Positions 31,628 to 40,097 are shown, counted from the stretch's first letter. The stretch is DNA of 44,857 nucleotides from Phycisphaeraceae bacterium (GCA_019634195.1 JAHQVV010000213.1:1-44857); one strand, 5' to 3'. Program-made: numbers and translations. Notes: generated by a model not told the origin, from the letters alone.

Positions 31628-32590
31628 ATGAAGCTCGAATACCGAACGGTGTGGATCAGCGACACGCACCTGGGCTCCAAGGGCGCCCGGGCCAAGGACC
31701 TGTCGCGCTTCCTCAAGCAGGTCCGTTGCGAGAAGCTCTACCTCGTCGGCGACATCATCGATTGCTGGCGGCTTAAAAGCCGCTGGTACTGGCCGGCCGA
31801 GCACAACGACGTCATCCGACGCATCCTCAAGCACGCCTCGCGCGGCACCGAGGTCATCTACACCCCCGGCAACCACGACGACGCGGCACGGCAGTTCGTC
31901 AACATGGCCTTCGGCGGCGTCGATATCAAGCCCCACACCACGCACACCACCGCCGACGGCAAGCAGCTGTTCATCACCCACGGCGACCAGTACGACCTCG
32001 TCATCCAGCACGCCAAGTGGTTGTCCGTCCTCGGCAGTGTCGCGTACGAGACACTGTTGAAGATCAACCGTTACTACAACGTCGTCCGCCGCTGGTTCGG
32101 GATGCCCTACGCGTCGCTCAGCCAGGCCATCAAGCTCAAGGTCAAGCGGGCCTGCATCTTCATCAGCAAGTTCGAGGAGATCCTCGCCGGCGAAGCGAAA
32201 AAACGCGGCATGGACGGCGTCGTCTGCGGGCACATCCACAAGGCCGAGTCGCGCACCATGGACAGCGGCGTGCGGTACCTCAACTGCGGCGACTGGGTCG
32301 AGTCGTGCACCGCGCTGGTCGAACACATGGACGGCAGGCTCGAAATCATCGACGGCATCAAGGCCATCGAGCAGCTCAAAGCCGACCGCCTCGCTCAACG
32401 GGCCGAGCAGGATACCGGCCCCATCGATGAAGACGGCGACCTGCTCGAAGCCGACGAAGAACCCGTCGAGCTGATGCCCGCCGACCGCGCGCTCTTCGGC
32501 GCCTTCCAGCCGATCTTTCCCGGGCCATCCCCCGGGACAACCCACCACCCCACGCCGACACCCCGCCACGGCGACCCCCTCAAGGACTAA
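31628..32590 (+). CDS. PlcP-like calcineurin-type metallophosphoesterase (LpxH-related)
   Basis: The 320-aa protein has all the metal-binding motifs of the superfamily: D12-x-H14 (ISDTHLG), G41-D42-x2-D45, G81-N82-H83-D84, a later THGD and GHIH. The R-x-x-W-Y-W-P-x-x-H-N-D-V segment (52-62) and the R-G-T-E-V-I-Y-T-P-G-N-H-D stretch closely recall the rhizobial and marine PlcP phospholipase C, which belongs to the same LpxH-related group. PlcP removes headgroups from phospholipids to give diacylglycerol under phosphate limitation. A proline- and acid-rich tail (about 250-320) has no known domain. The glycosyltransferase gene starts two bases after its stop, the usual arrangement of the PlcP-Agt pair. 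An LpxH role in lipid A synthesis is the main alternative. No PhoB-like box is obvious upstream. The frame opens at 31580; the ATG at 31628 fits the domain start. Confidence 0.85.
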   Translation: MKLEYRTVWISDTHLGSKGARAKDLSRFLKQVRCEKLYLVGDIIDCWRLKSRWYWPAEHNDVIRRILKHASRGTEVIYTPGNHDDAARQFVNMAFGGVDIKPHTTHTTADGKQLFITHGDQYDLVIQHAKWLSVLGSVAYETLLKINRYYNVVRRWFGMPYASLSQAIKLKVKRACIFISKFEEILAGEAKKRGMDGVVCGHIHKAESRTMDSGVRYLNCGDWVESCTALVEHMDGRLEIIDGIKAIEQLKADRLAQRAEQDTGPIDEDGDLLEADEEPVELMPADRALFGAFQPIFPGPSPGTTHHPTPTPRHGDPLKD

Positions 32591-32592
32591 GC

Positions 32593-33666
32593 ATGAGATT
32601 CGTCCTCGTCACCGATGCATGGGCCCCGCAGGTCAACGGCGTCGTCCGCACCTGGCAGCACGTCACCCAGGAGATGACCAGGCTCGGCCACGACCCGCAC
32701 GTCATCCACCCCGGCGCGTTCAAGACCATCGGCGCGCCGCGCTACCCCGAGATCCGGCTGGCCATCTTCCCCGGCAAACTGTTACGCAAGAAGCTCGAGG
32801 CGCTCGACCCCGACGCGATCCACATCGCCACCGAGGGGCCGCTAGGCTTCGCCGCGCGGAAGTGGTGCACCCGGAACAACATCCCCTACACCACCAGCTA
32901 CCACACCCAGTTCCCCCACTACCTCCGCCAGTACTTCGGCGTGCCCAAGTCCTGGAGCTACAAGTTCATCCGCTGGTTCCACGGCAAGGCCAGGCACACC
33001 CTCGTCCCCACCAAGCAGGTCGGCAAAGAGCTCAACAAGAACGGCCTGGACAACATCGTCGTCTGGTCGCGCGGCGTCGATACCAACCTCTTTAAGCCCG
33101 GCTACCCCGTTCCCGAAGCGCTGGCCAGCCTCGACAGGCCGGTCTTCATCTACGCCGGCCGGATCGCGATCGAGAAAAACATCGAGGCCTTCCTCGAGCT
33201 CGACCTGCCCGGCGCGAAGGTCGTCATCGGCGACGGCCCGCCCCGCGAAGCGCTCGAGAAGAAGTACCCCGACGCGATCTTCGTCGGCTACAAGTTCGGC
33301 GAAGAACTCGCGGCGCACTACGCCGCCGGCGACGTGTTCGTCTTCCCCTCCCGGACCGACACGTTTGGTGTCGTCATGCTCGAGGCCAACGCCTGCGGCC
33401 TGCCCATCGCCGCCTACCCCGTCACCGGCCCGATCGACGTCGTCCAGCAGGGCCAGACCGGCTACGTCTACACCGACCTCCGCGAAGCCGCGGTCGAGGC
33501 GCTCGAACTCGACAAAGAACCCTGCATCGCCTTCGCGTCAAGAAACAGCTGGGCCCGCTGCGCCCAGACGGTGATCGATCATCTGGCGATGCGACGCGAC
33601 GTCCCCGAGCCGGCGCCCGCGGTCAATGTCGAAGACGTACAACCCCCCAAGAGCGCGGTGGCCTAG
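32593..33666 (+). CDS. Glycosyltransferase family 4, candidate glycolipid synthase (Agt-like)
   Basis: The 357-aa GT-B enzyme starts MRFVLVTDAWAPQVNGVVRT, the pattern shared by diacylglycerol glucosyl/mannosyltransferases and related GT4 enzymes. Late motifs are FIYAGRIAIEKNIEAFL, VIGDGPPR and FPSRTDTFGVVMLEANACGL, where E-x7-E-type residues bind the nucleotide sugar. It begins two bases after the PlcP-like gene, which makes a lipid acceptor likely: the pair would turn phospholipid into glycolipid. Lipid A or exopolysaccharide glycosylation cannot be excluded. Its stop codon overlaps that of the convergent membrane-protein gene in a CTAG. Confidence 0.88.
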   Translation: MRFVLVTDAWAPQVNGVVRTWQHVTQEMTRLGHDPHVIHPGAFKTIGAPRYPEIRLAIFPGKLLRKKLEALDPDAIHIATEGPLGFAARKWCTRNNIPYTTSYHTQFPHYLRQYFGVPKSWSYKFIRWFHGKARHTLVPTKQVGKELNKNGLDNIVVWSRGVDTNLFKPGYPVPEALASLDRPVFIYAGRIAIEKNIEAFLELDLPGAKVVIGDGPPREALEKKYPDAIFVGYKFGEELAAHYAAGDVFVFPSRTDTFGVVMLEANACGLPIAAYPVTGPIDVVQQGQTGYVYTDLREAAVEALELDKEPCIAFASRNSWARCAQTVIDHLAMRRDVPEPAPAVNVEDVQPPKSAVA

Positions 33667-35582
33667 TCGTTCTGTCCCGAGTCGACGGCTTCGTCATGGA
33701 GAGGCCAAACGACCCAGTCGCCATCGACCGCGGTGTGGCCTTCGCCTATGACCCATTGGATGACGTCCTGCTCGCGGTCGCCATCCGCGTCATAGGCGGC
33801 CGTCCCGTTGTCGTCATCGCGGTCGGCACCGACGCTGTAGAGCACCGGCCGGCCGTCTTTCAGCGTGTCATTCAACGGCCCGCCGGTGATCCGGTCGATG
33901 GGCATGGTCGGCAGGTAGCGCGGCACGAGGGCTTCAAGCGTGTCCGGGTACGCCCCGTGGTCGGCTTTGTACAGTTCCAGTGCCAGCGCGGTTAGCGCGC
34001 CATCCGCGTAGGCGGTGTGCCGTTCAGCCACCTTGCGCACCGCGCCCAGCGCGGGCATGGCCCACGCGATTGGGAAGTACCGCGTCCTTTGATAGAGCGA
34101 GTCTTCGATCAGCGTGGAGAGCTCCGCTTCAGCCTTCGACTCGGGGTGCTCCCACATCGGCAGCGACACCTCGGCCTCGTACAGGGTGTAGAACCGGTCG
34201 ACCATCGCCGTCATGTCCTTGCGGTCGGCGACGACCATGACCGCCGCGGGGGAGACCGCCGTGCCGATCACGGTTGGCAGGAAATCCGCCTCGTCGGAAA
34301 TCCCAAAGTATCCCGGCCCGCCGAAAGACGACAGCTCCGAGGCCAAGCGACGCCAGGCCCGCGCGTCCAGGTGGCCGTTGCCCCTGCCGTTGTCGGTGTA
34401 CAGGTGCTGGATCAGGTCCATCATGAAAGCCCGTTCGCCGTCAAAGCCGGGCTTGTAACCGCGCCCCGCAGCGATTTGGTGGGCCAGGCCAGCCAACTGC
34501 TGGGATGAGAACGAAGCGGGGTACGCCGCGAGCGCCTCGCTGAGCGTTTGGTACATCAACTGCCGTATCGAGATGGTGACCAACTGATTGATCAGTGTGT
34601 TCTGTTCGTCGGCGTGGTCGGCGATGCCCAGCATGGCAACGAGGTTGGCGTATGCGGTATCGGCGTCTCCGGCGTCCAGGGCGCGGAACGTGTCTACGCT
34701 GAGCACCCGCCCGGCCGAACGAAGCGATGTGAGATGCTCCAACAGGATCATCCAGACCATCGGCGGCTCGTCGGCGTACTGGGCCTTCAACAACCGGGCA
34801 TCCGACTCATGCTCTTGCAGGGTCTTGCCCGGATCAAACAACGGCAGGTCGGCGATATCGGTCTCGTACCCGGCGATAAAACCCAGGCCCGGCATGCCCG
34901 CGGCCCGGCGTAGGTCGGACATTGCCCCCGCGTGGTTGTTGAGGAACGCCGTAACCACGGGCCAGCCGTCCTCGCCAGGACGGGCCCGCTCACTGATGAG
35001 GCTGTATACGTTCGGCTGTCCTTCGGCTGGTTCGGCGGGGGGCTGGGTATAGCCCATTGCCAGCATCGCGCGGCGCACGACCGGCCAGGCGCGCTGGTCC
35101 TCGGGTACCGCTGCCGCCTCAACATTCATCGCCACCGTATAGTCGACCGCGATATTGCGCGAGCCGGTGAAGTAGTACACCCCCATCGCGGTGTACAGAC
35201 CGATCAAGGCAACGACGCACCAAAACGCCCAACGCCAGGCGTGCCACAGCAGGTTTCGTTTGCGCTTCGTGGCCCTGCGAATCAGCTTGGCCGTCTTAGA
35301 CCAGTCGCCGAAGCGCTTGACCGCTTCGTCCCCGCTCTGCCCGGCCGCTATCGCGTCTTCAAAGTGTGCAACGAGCTCGCGCGCGATGTCCGCCTTCTCC
35401 ATGCGCCAAAGCCTGGTCCTGCGGACCAGCTTCGTGAGCAGCGCCTTCGTCTCATCGGGGATCGAGGCCTGCACGATCGTACGGCGCCAATCCAGCCGGC
35501 ACGACACCCGCCAACGGATGATGTCGCGTATCGGCGTGTACCAAAACCTTAAAAGCAATGACGGTTCGCGGCTCTCGCTCAT
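33663..35582 (-). CDS. Large membrane-anchored protein with HAAS-like prefix, partner of PadR
   Basis: The 639-aa product opens with a soluble region whose residues about 25-85 resemble the HAAS/permease-prefix segment often encoded next to PadR regulators (RELVAHFEDAIAAGQSGDEA, then a V-K-R-F-G-D-W motif). One membrane segment follows near 100-120, and a long extracytoplasmic domain of about 500 residues has no family I recognise. The stretch near the end (ALTALALELYKADHGAYPDT, then LEALVPRYLPTMPIDRITGG) resembles the periplasmic part of pseudopilins. The ATG at 35582 overlaps the padR stop by four bases, so the two are translationally coupled. The open frame to 35663 is rejected for that reason. 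It is probably controlled by the PadR repressor; its activity is unknown. Confidence 0.85.
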   Translation of the reverse strand: MSESREPSLLLRFWYTPIRDIIRWRVSCRLDWRRTIVQASIPDETKALLTKLVRRTRLWRMEKADIARELVAHFEDAIAAGQSGDEAVKRFGDWSKTAKLIRRATKRKRNLLWHAWRWAFWCVVALIGLYTAMGVYYFTGSRNIAVDYTVAMNVEAAAVPEDQRAWPVVRRAMLAMGYTQPPAEPAEGQPNVYSLISERARPGEDGWPVVTAFLNNHAGAMSDLRRAAGMPGLGFIAGYETDIADLPLFDPGKTLQEHESDARLLKAQYADEPPMVWMILLEHLTSLRSAGRVLSVDTFRALDAGDADTAYANLVAMLGIADHADEQNTLINQLVTISIRQLMYQTLSEALAAYPASFSSQQLAGLAHQIAAGRGYKPGFDGERAFMMDLIQHLYTDNGRGNGHLDARAWRRLASELSSFGGPGYFGISDEADFLPTVIGTAVSPAAVMVVADRKDMTAMVDRFYTLYEAEVSLPMWEHPESKAEAELSTLIEDSLYQRTRYFPIAWAMPALGAVRKVAERHTAYADGALTALALELYKADHGAYPDTLEALVPRYLPTMPIDRITGGPLNDTLKDGRPVLYSVGADRDDDNGTAAYDADGDREQDVIQWVIGEGHTAVDGDWVVWPLHDEAVDSGQND

Positions 35583-35944
35583 GCCGCACCCCCCGGCAGT
35601 GGGGGCGCCCCGGCACCGTCCCCGAGGCCGAGCTTGCCCAGCGCCACGGACAACGCCTCCCACTGCGACGTGTCCTTCGCAAGCCGGCGTTTGCCCTTGC
35701 CCGTCAGCCGGTAGTACTTGCGGGGCCTGCCTGTATCCGCCTTGTCCATGCGCGACTTGATCAGGCCCTTTGCTTCAAGGTTGTACAGCATGGGGTACAG
35801 GGTCGACTGCCCCAGGTCCAGCACGCCGTCGGTCCGCTTGGCCAGCGTTTTAACCATCTCGTAGCCGTACATCTCGCCGTTTTGGAGCAAGGTCATGACG
35901 GCCAGGGGGGCGGCACCACGCATCAATTCGCGTTCGATCTTCAT
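35579..35944 (-). CDS. PadR family transcriptional regulator
   Basis: The 121-aa protein is a PadR winged helix. Its N-terminal helix and HTH (LMRGAAPLAVMTLLQNGEMY; GYEMVKTLAKRT) lead to the recognition helix and wing with the family motif G-Q-S-T-L-Y-P-M-L-Y-N-L-E-A-K-G-L-I and T-G-R-P-R-K-Y-Y-R-L-T-x-x-G. The C-terminal dimer helix is short, as in the PadR-s2 group that regulates membrane proteins. The ATG at 35944 is preferred (GGAG six bases upstream) over a GTG at 35956. It overlaps the downstream HAAS-like gene by four bases. A perfect palindrome over its own -10 region suggests autorepression released by a ligand. Confidence 0.93.
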   Translation of the reverse strand: MKIERELMRGAAPLAVMTLLQNGEMYGYEMVKTLAKRTDGVLDLGQSTLYPMLYNLEAKGLIKSRMDKADTGRPRKYYRLTGKGKRRLAKDTSQWEALSVALGKLGLGDGAGAPPLPGGAA

Positions 35945-35956
35945 TATTGGCTCCAC

Positions 35957-35977
35957 ATACTATTTATAACATAGTAT
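35957..35977. promoter_or_regulatory. Candidate PadR operator
   Basis: A perfect inverted repeat, atactat-(7)-atagtat, lies 13 bp ahead of the preferred padR start in an A+T-rich island within G+C-rich DNA. PadR proteins bind such short dyads at their own promoters. Overlap with the predicted -10 element fits autorepression. Confidence 0.6.
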
Positions 35978-35996
35978 AAGATCCGTCCGGCATCAA
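35968..35996 (-). promoter_or_regulatory. Candidate promoter of the padR operon
   Basis: On the minus strand, TTGATG (35996-35991) and TATGTT (35973-35968) are separated by 17 bp, resembling a housekeeping -35/-10 pair. The -10 lies within the palindromic operator. This is sequence inference only; the rest of the 300-bp gap to 36244 shows no gene. Confidence 0.4.
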
Positions 35997-36244
35997 GCGG
36001 AACCTGAAAGATTTTCCAGCACCCCTGGCTCTTGAGGCCGCCTCCCGAACGGTCGGCCCCAACGCGGCAGAACGCGCGACGCGCGTGTAGCGGGGGGTGT
36101 AGGCTTGCTCAAAAGCCGGAAAATCATCCGCTTTTACCTTCATCGAGCCTGCACCCCGGCGATACGATATGCCTGATGGTCGTTGCAGCAAGCCCCTGCC
36201 GAACCAGGCAGCCGGGGGGTGGCTTCGAGGAAAGGGATAAAGAC

Positions 36245-37249
36245 ATGAAACGACGAAGCCATGTGACGCTGATCTGGGGTTGTTTACTCGGCCTGCTGGT
36301 ATTGCCCGGCCAGGCGATGTCGATCGCCGGGTACGACGTCTGGACCTACCAGTTCCCGGGTGCACCGATCACCGGGTTCCGCGACATCAACGCCGACGGG
36401 GATGTGGTGGGTTACTACCAGACCAACGCGTCCGACTTCAACACCGCGCAGGCGTTGGAGATTGTCGGTGGTGTTGCGCAAACCATCACGATCCCGACGG
36501 CCACAAGCGACCGACGGGCGTTTGGCAACAACGATGCGGGCGATGTCGCCGGGTCGTTCAACAACCTCGGCTCGCACAGCTTTGTCCGGTCCGGCGGCGT
36601 GTTCACCACCATCGACTTCCCCGGCACGACGCAGGGCACAACGATCCGCGGGCTCAACAACCTCGGCGATCTCGCCGGCGAGTACGACGATTCGTCGGGC
36701 CAGCACGGGTTTGTCCGCCGGATCAGCGGCGTCTTTCAAACCGTCGATGTGCCGGGCGCAACGACAACGACCGTCCGGGCGATCAACGACGCGGGCCGTA
36801 TGGCGGGGTTCTATACCGATTCTTCCGGCCAGGCGCACGGCTTTGTCAGCGACGACGGCGTCGCGTTCACCACCATCGATCACCCCGACCCGACAGCGCT
36901 GAGCACACTGGCCGGCGGGATCAATAACGACGGGGTCGTCGCCGGCGTTTGGCTCGCGTCCCCGGGTTCTCCCGAAAGCCAACCCGCCCGCGGGTTCTTG
37001 CTTGATAGCGGCGTGTATACGCCTTTCGATCTGGCCGGTGCGGTCTCGACGATCCCGCTGGGCATCAATGACAGCGGGCAGATCGCCGGCGAAGCCGTTG
37101 CTTCCGACGGGACCCACTACGGCTTCATCGCCACACCCGTGCCGAGCCCGGGTTCGGGCGTTGTGATCCTGATCGGCTTGACGGCGGTACTACGCCGTGG
37201 CGCAGCAAACAGGCCGTGCAGGCAGCGGCTGAGCCAGGTCCAGGCTTAG
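36245..37249 (+). CDS. Secreted HAF-repeat protein with PEP-CTERM-like tail
   Basis: The 334-aa product has a signal peptide (about residues 1-26) and five or six repeats of the HAF type, in which D/N-I-N-A/D-x-G-D-V-V/A-G-x-Y/F is followed by a H/Q-G-F-V-x strand and an x-F-T-T-I-D-x-P strand (for example INDAGRMAGFYTDSSGQAHG). Such repeats probably form a beta-propeller. The C-terminus carries VPSPGSGVVILIGLTAVLRR, a proline box, membrane segment and basic cluster like a PEP-CTERM sorting signal but with P-S-P in place of P-E-P. Surface or extracellular location is therefore likely; the ligand is unknown. The frame is open to 36032 but the ATG at 36245, after a GAGGAAAGGG stretch, fits the signal peptide. 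Confidence 0.85.
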   Translation: MKRRSHVTLIWGCLLGLLVLPGQAMSIAGYDVWTYQFPGAPITGFRDINADGDVVGYYQTNASDFNTAQALEIVGGVAQTITIPTATSDRRAFGNNDAGDVAGSFNNLGSHSFVRSGGVFTTIDFPGTTQGTTIRGLNNLGDLAGEYDDSSGQHGFVRRISGVFQTVDVPGATTTTVRAINDAGRMAGFYTDSSGQAHGFVSDDGVAFTTIDHPDPTALSTLAGGINNDGVVAGVWLASPGSPESQPARGFLLDSGVYTPFDLAGAVSTIPLGINDSGQIAGEAVASDGTHYGFIATPVPSPGSGVVILIGLTAVLRRGAANRPCRQRLSQVQA

Positions 37250-37272
37250 CAACCCGTGGAGTCAATCCACCA

Positions 37273-38064
37273 TCAGCTGCTCGCGCTCGTATAGAAACGC
37301 AGGGCGTAGCGCCAAAAGAGACGCGCCGCAACCAGCAACGCGGCGGCGATCACCAGGCCGCCGAGGACCCAGGTGAATTCGCCGCGGCCTAATAGCACGT
37401 CCGCCGGCACGGTGGTCATGAACGCGACGGGCAGCACGAACGTGAAGAACGCGCGGTAGGCGCCGGGGTACGCGGCGACGGGGTACCGGCCCGCTTCGAG
37501 CAGCGCGTGCATGGCGTGGGTGACGTTGGCGAGCTTGGTGAACCAGATCGTCAGCGTCGAGAGCAGGTAGCCCAGCGCGTAGTAGATCGTGATACTCACG
37601 GCCAGCGGGACGAGCAGGCGCACATAGTTGGCCGCGTCCACCGCGGGCTCGAGGCGGAAGGACGCGGCGTAGACGATCAGGCCGAGCCCGAGGAAGAGGT
37701 TGGGCACGCCCCAGACCGAGACCTTGCGGGCGCTGAGCCAGAACTGCGAGTCGATCGGCTTGAGCAGGACGAAGTCGAGCGTGCCGTTGCGGACGAACTC
37801 GCTGATCTGCTGGCGGTTGGGCGCGAGCAGGGTCTGCTGCAGGCCGTCGAGCATGGTGTAGATGCCCACGACGATCAGCGCCTGGTTGAACGACCAGCCG
37901 TTCATCGCGTACTCGGTGCGCAGGAGCGCCCAGAGCGCGAAGAGGGCCCCGCCCATCGACGCGAGCGAGGAGATAGTCGCGAGCACGAAGTTGGCGCGGT
38001 ACTCCATCTCTGACGAAACTGAGGCTGACCAGAAAATCAGGAGTGTTTTTGAGTATCGCTTCAT
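37273..38064 (-). CDS. ABC-2/DUF990-type transporter permease
   Basis: The 263-aa protein has six hydrophobic segments. It shows the DUF990 pattern: an opening M-E-Y-R-A-N-F (about 21-27), a central R-N-G-T-L-D-F-V-L-L-K-P-I-D-S-Q-F region, and a late P-V-A-F-M-T-T-V-P-A motif. It would form the membrane channel of an exporter with the permease and ATPase genes upstream. The ATG at 38064 matches the family N-terminus; a GTG at 38073 is an alternative. It is the third gene of the set, 110 bp after the first permease, with a repetitive spacer between. The substrate is unknown. Confidence 0.88.
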   Translation of the reverse strand: MKRYSKTLLIFWSASVSSEMEYRANFVLATISSLASMGGALFALWALLRTEYAMNGWSFNQALIVVGIYTMLDGLQQTLLAPNRQQISEFVRNGTLDFVLLKPIDSQFWLSARKVSVWGVPNLFLGLGLIVYAASFRLEPAVDAANYVRLLVPLAVSITIYYALGYLLSTLTIWFTKLANVTHAMHALLEAGRYPVAAYPGAYRAFFTFVLPVAFMTTVPADVLLGRGEFTWVLGGLVIAAALLVAARLFWRYALRFYTSASS

Positions 38065-38093
38065 TGAAAACACGCTTTGCTTGTCGAATGACC

Positions 38094-38159
38094 AATGACC
38101 AAGCCTAAATGACCAATATCAAACCCTCTTCTCTCATTGAACATTTCGGCTTGGTCATT
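38094..38159. repeat. Palindromic spacer with AATGACCA repeats between two permease genes
   Basis: The 12-bp arms aatgaccaagcc (38094-38105) and ggcttggtcatt (38148-38159) are exact inverted copies, and aatgacca recurs three times nearby. It lies between co-oriented ABC genes and resembles a dispersed planctomycete repeat. Confidence 0.75.
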
Positions 38160-38173
38160 CGGACATTCCATCG

Positions 38174-39007
38174 CTATGCCCCCATCGCCGAGTAGTGCCT
38201 GAGCCCGCGCCGCCAGAGGGCTTGCTGGAGGATGGCGAACAGGGTGATCCACCCGACGATCGTGAGCAGGCCTCGCGCGATGAGTTCGGCCGGCATCGCC
38301 TCGGGGGGCGCGGCGATCAGCTGCGCGGGGAACCAGAGGATGTAGGGGTAGGGCGTCCAGAGGATCACCTCCTGTAAGGCCGGTGGCAGCGTCTGGATCG
38401 GCACGACCAGGCCGGACAGGAACAGGTAGGGCATGTAGTTGAGGTTCTCCAATGCGGAGACGCGCTCGATCCAGAACGCGAGCATGGAGATGGTGTAGGA
38501 GATAAAGAACCGCAGCAGGAACGCGAGGTAGCCGCAGGCGAGCGCCAGCAAGACGCGCCACCCCTGCGGCAGCCACGTGCCCGGCTGCTCGCCGCTGCCC
38601 CACAGCGCCTCGGGGAAGATGAACAGGCTCAGCCCGATGAAGAGGATCGAGAACGGCAGGCGGGTGAACTGCTCGCCGGCGTGCAGCAGGATGTACCGCC
38701 ACAGCGGGTTGACCGGGTGCAGCAGCATCGACGAGAGCCGGCCGGAGACGACGTCGTACTCGAACTCGTAGATGACCCAGCAGATGGTGAGCTGGCGGAA
38801 GATGAAGACGCCGATGAAGTAGCGGGCCGCGTCGACAGAGCCGAAGCCTTCGAACGCGCCGCTCGCGCCGGCCTGCACCCAGATGCCCATCATGATCAGC
38901 GGCAGCGTGGTCGCGATGACCCAGAAAAAGATCTCGGCGCGGTAGGTCGTCATCAACGCGTAGAACGCGTTGAAATAAGCCTTCGTGATGCGCGGGGTCG
39001 GGGTCAC
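38174..39007 (-). CDS. ABC-2/DUF990-type transporter permease, GTG start overlapping the ATPase gene
   Basis: The 277-aa protein has six hydrophobic segments and an R-A-E-I-F-F-W N-terminal motif (about 22-28), placing it with the paired DUF990-like permeases. The open frame reaches 39334, but the family start is near VTPTPRITKAYFNAFYALMT. A GTG at 39007 overlaps the ATPase stop codon by four bases (GTGA), so the real start is almost certainly there. With the ATPase and the second permease it makes an exporter of a type that includes a cyanobacterial methyl-viologen exporter; the natural substrate is unknown. Confidence 0.88.
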   Translation of the reverse strand: MTPTPRITKAYFNAFYALMTTYRAEIFFWVIATTLPLIMMGIWVQAGASGAFEGFGSVDAARYFIGVFIFRQLTICWVIYEFEYDVVSGRLSSMLLHPVNPLWRYILLHAGEQFTRLPFSILFIGLSLFIFPEALWGSGEQPGTWLPQGWRVLLALACGYLAFLLRFFISYTISMLAFWIERVSALENLNYMPYLFLSGLVVPIQTLPPALQEVILWTPYPYILWFPAQLIAAPPEAMPAELIARGLLTIVGWITLFAILQQALWRRGLRHYSAMGA

Positions 39008-40002
39008 GGCGTTGTCTCGCCCTTGTTGTTGCCCGAATCGAACAGCCTTGCGATCACGTCCTCGATCGGCGGGTCGGTCACGGTCAGGTCTTCGACGTCC
39101 AGCTCGGCGAGCACCCGGCCGACCGCGTCGGTCAGCGCCTCGCGCTGGACCAGCAGGCGGGCGACGCGCCCCTCGTTCGCCTCGATCTCGCCGAAGCGGT
39201 TGAGCACGGCGTCCTCGACCGGCGCCGCCAGGTCCAGCTTCACCTCGCGAAGCGGCGCGAACCGCTGCACCACGCCCTCGAGCGACCCGTCGTACAAGAG
39301 CGCCCCCTCGTGGATCACCACCACGCGCGGGCACAGCGCGGTGATGTCGGCCATGTAGTGGCTGGTCAGCAGGATGCTCGCCTGCTGCTCCTCGTTGTAC
39401 TGCTTGAGGAAACTGCGCACCGCGGTCTGCGCGTTGAGGTCCAGCCCGAGCGTCGGCTCATCGAGGAACAAGACCTTCGGGTGGTGCAGGAGCGCCGCGA
39501 CCAGCTCGCACTTCATCCGCTGGCCCAGCGACAGCTTGCGGACCGGCTGGGTGAGCTCCTCGTCCAGGCCGAGCAGCTCGGCGAACACCTCCACCCGACG
39601 CATCGCTTCCTTCTCTTCGATGCCGTACACCGCGGCGTTGACGTGCAGCGAGTCCATCGGCGGCAGGTCCCAGATCATCTGCTGCTTGTTGCCCATCACC
39701 AGCGTGATCTGTTTGAGCAGCTCGGCCTTGCGCTTAAACGGCTCGTGCCCGAGCACCGAGACCGCCCCGGCCGTCGGGTGGACCAGCCCGGTGAGCATCT
39801 TGAGGGTCGTGGTCTTGCCCGCGCCGTTGGGGCCGAGGAACCCGACGACCTCGCCCGGCTCGATGGTCAGGTCGACCGCCTTGACCGCCTGGATCTCGCG
39901 GTGCCTGCGCTTGATGAAGTGCTTGACCGTGCCCACGAAGCCCGGCTTCTTGTCGGCGACGCGGTACGTCTTAGTCAGGCCTTGGGTCCGGATCGCGGGC
40001 AT
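39004..40002 (-). CDS. ABC transporter ATP-binding protein for the DUF990-type exporter
   Basis: The 332-aa protein has Walker A GPNGAGKTT (about 58-66), the Q-loop region with M-G-N-K-Q-Q-M, the signature LSLGQRMK (about 145-152), Walker B VLFLDEPTLGLD, and the switch histidine in LTSHYMADI. A 90-residue C-terminal domain of DUF4162 type follows. A stretch near residues 16-30 (DKKPGFVGTVKHFIKRR) is typical of the ATPases that pair with DUF990 permeases. The frame is open to 40035; the ATG at 40002 fits the domain start. It is the first gene of the three-gene exporter operon. Confidence 0.92.
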   Translation of the reverse strand: MPAIRTQGLTKTYRVADKKPGFVGTVKHFIKRRHREIQAVKAVDLTIEPGEVVGFLGPNGAGKTTTLKMLTGLVHPTAGAVSVLGHEPFKRKAELLKQITLVMGNKQQMIWDLPPMDSLHVNAAVYGIEEKEAMRRVEVFAELLGLDEELTQPVRKLSLGQRMKCELVAALLHHPKVLFLDEPTLGLDLNAQTAVRSFLKQYNEEQQASILLTSHYMADITALCPRVVVIHEGALLYDGSLEGVVQRFAPLREVKLDLAAPVEDAVLNRFGEIEANEGRVARLLVQREALTDAVGRVLAELDVEDLTVTDPPIEDVIARLFDSGNNKGETTP

Positions 40003-40097
40003 CGCAGAGATTCTACAGGCACCGCGCCTCGGCACGCCCGCCGGCGATGGCTAAACCTCCAAACCCCACACAATCAGAGCGCCGGCCCCGACACGGA

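Noticed and set aside
35964-36365. 133-codon minus-strand frame upstream of padR
   Set aside because: Overlaps the padR promoter and the start of the HAF-repeat gene, has no domain and no ribosome site.
39008-39334. 109-codon N-terminal extension of the first DUF990-type permease
   Set aside because: Lies within the ATPase gene in another frame, is Arg/Gly/Ala-rich, and the GTG at 39007 overlaps the ATPase stop in the usual way.
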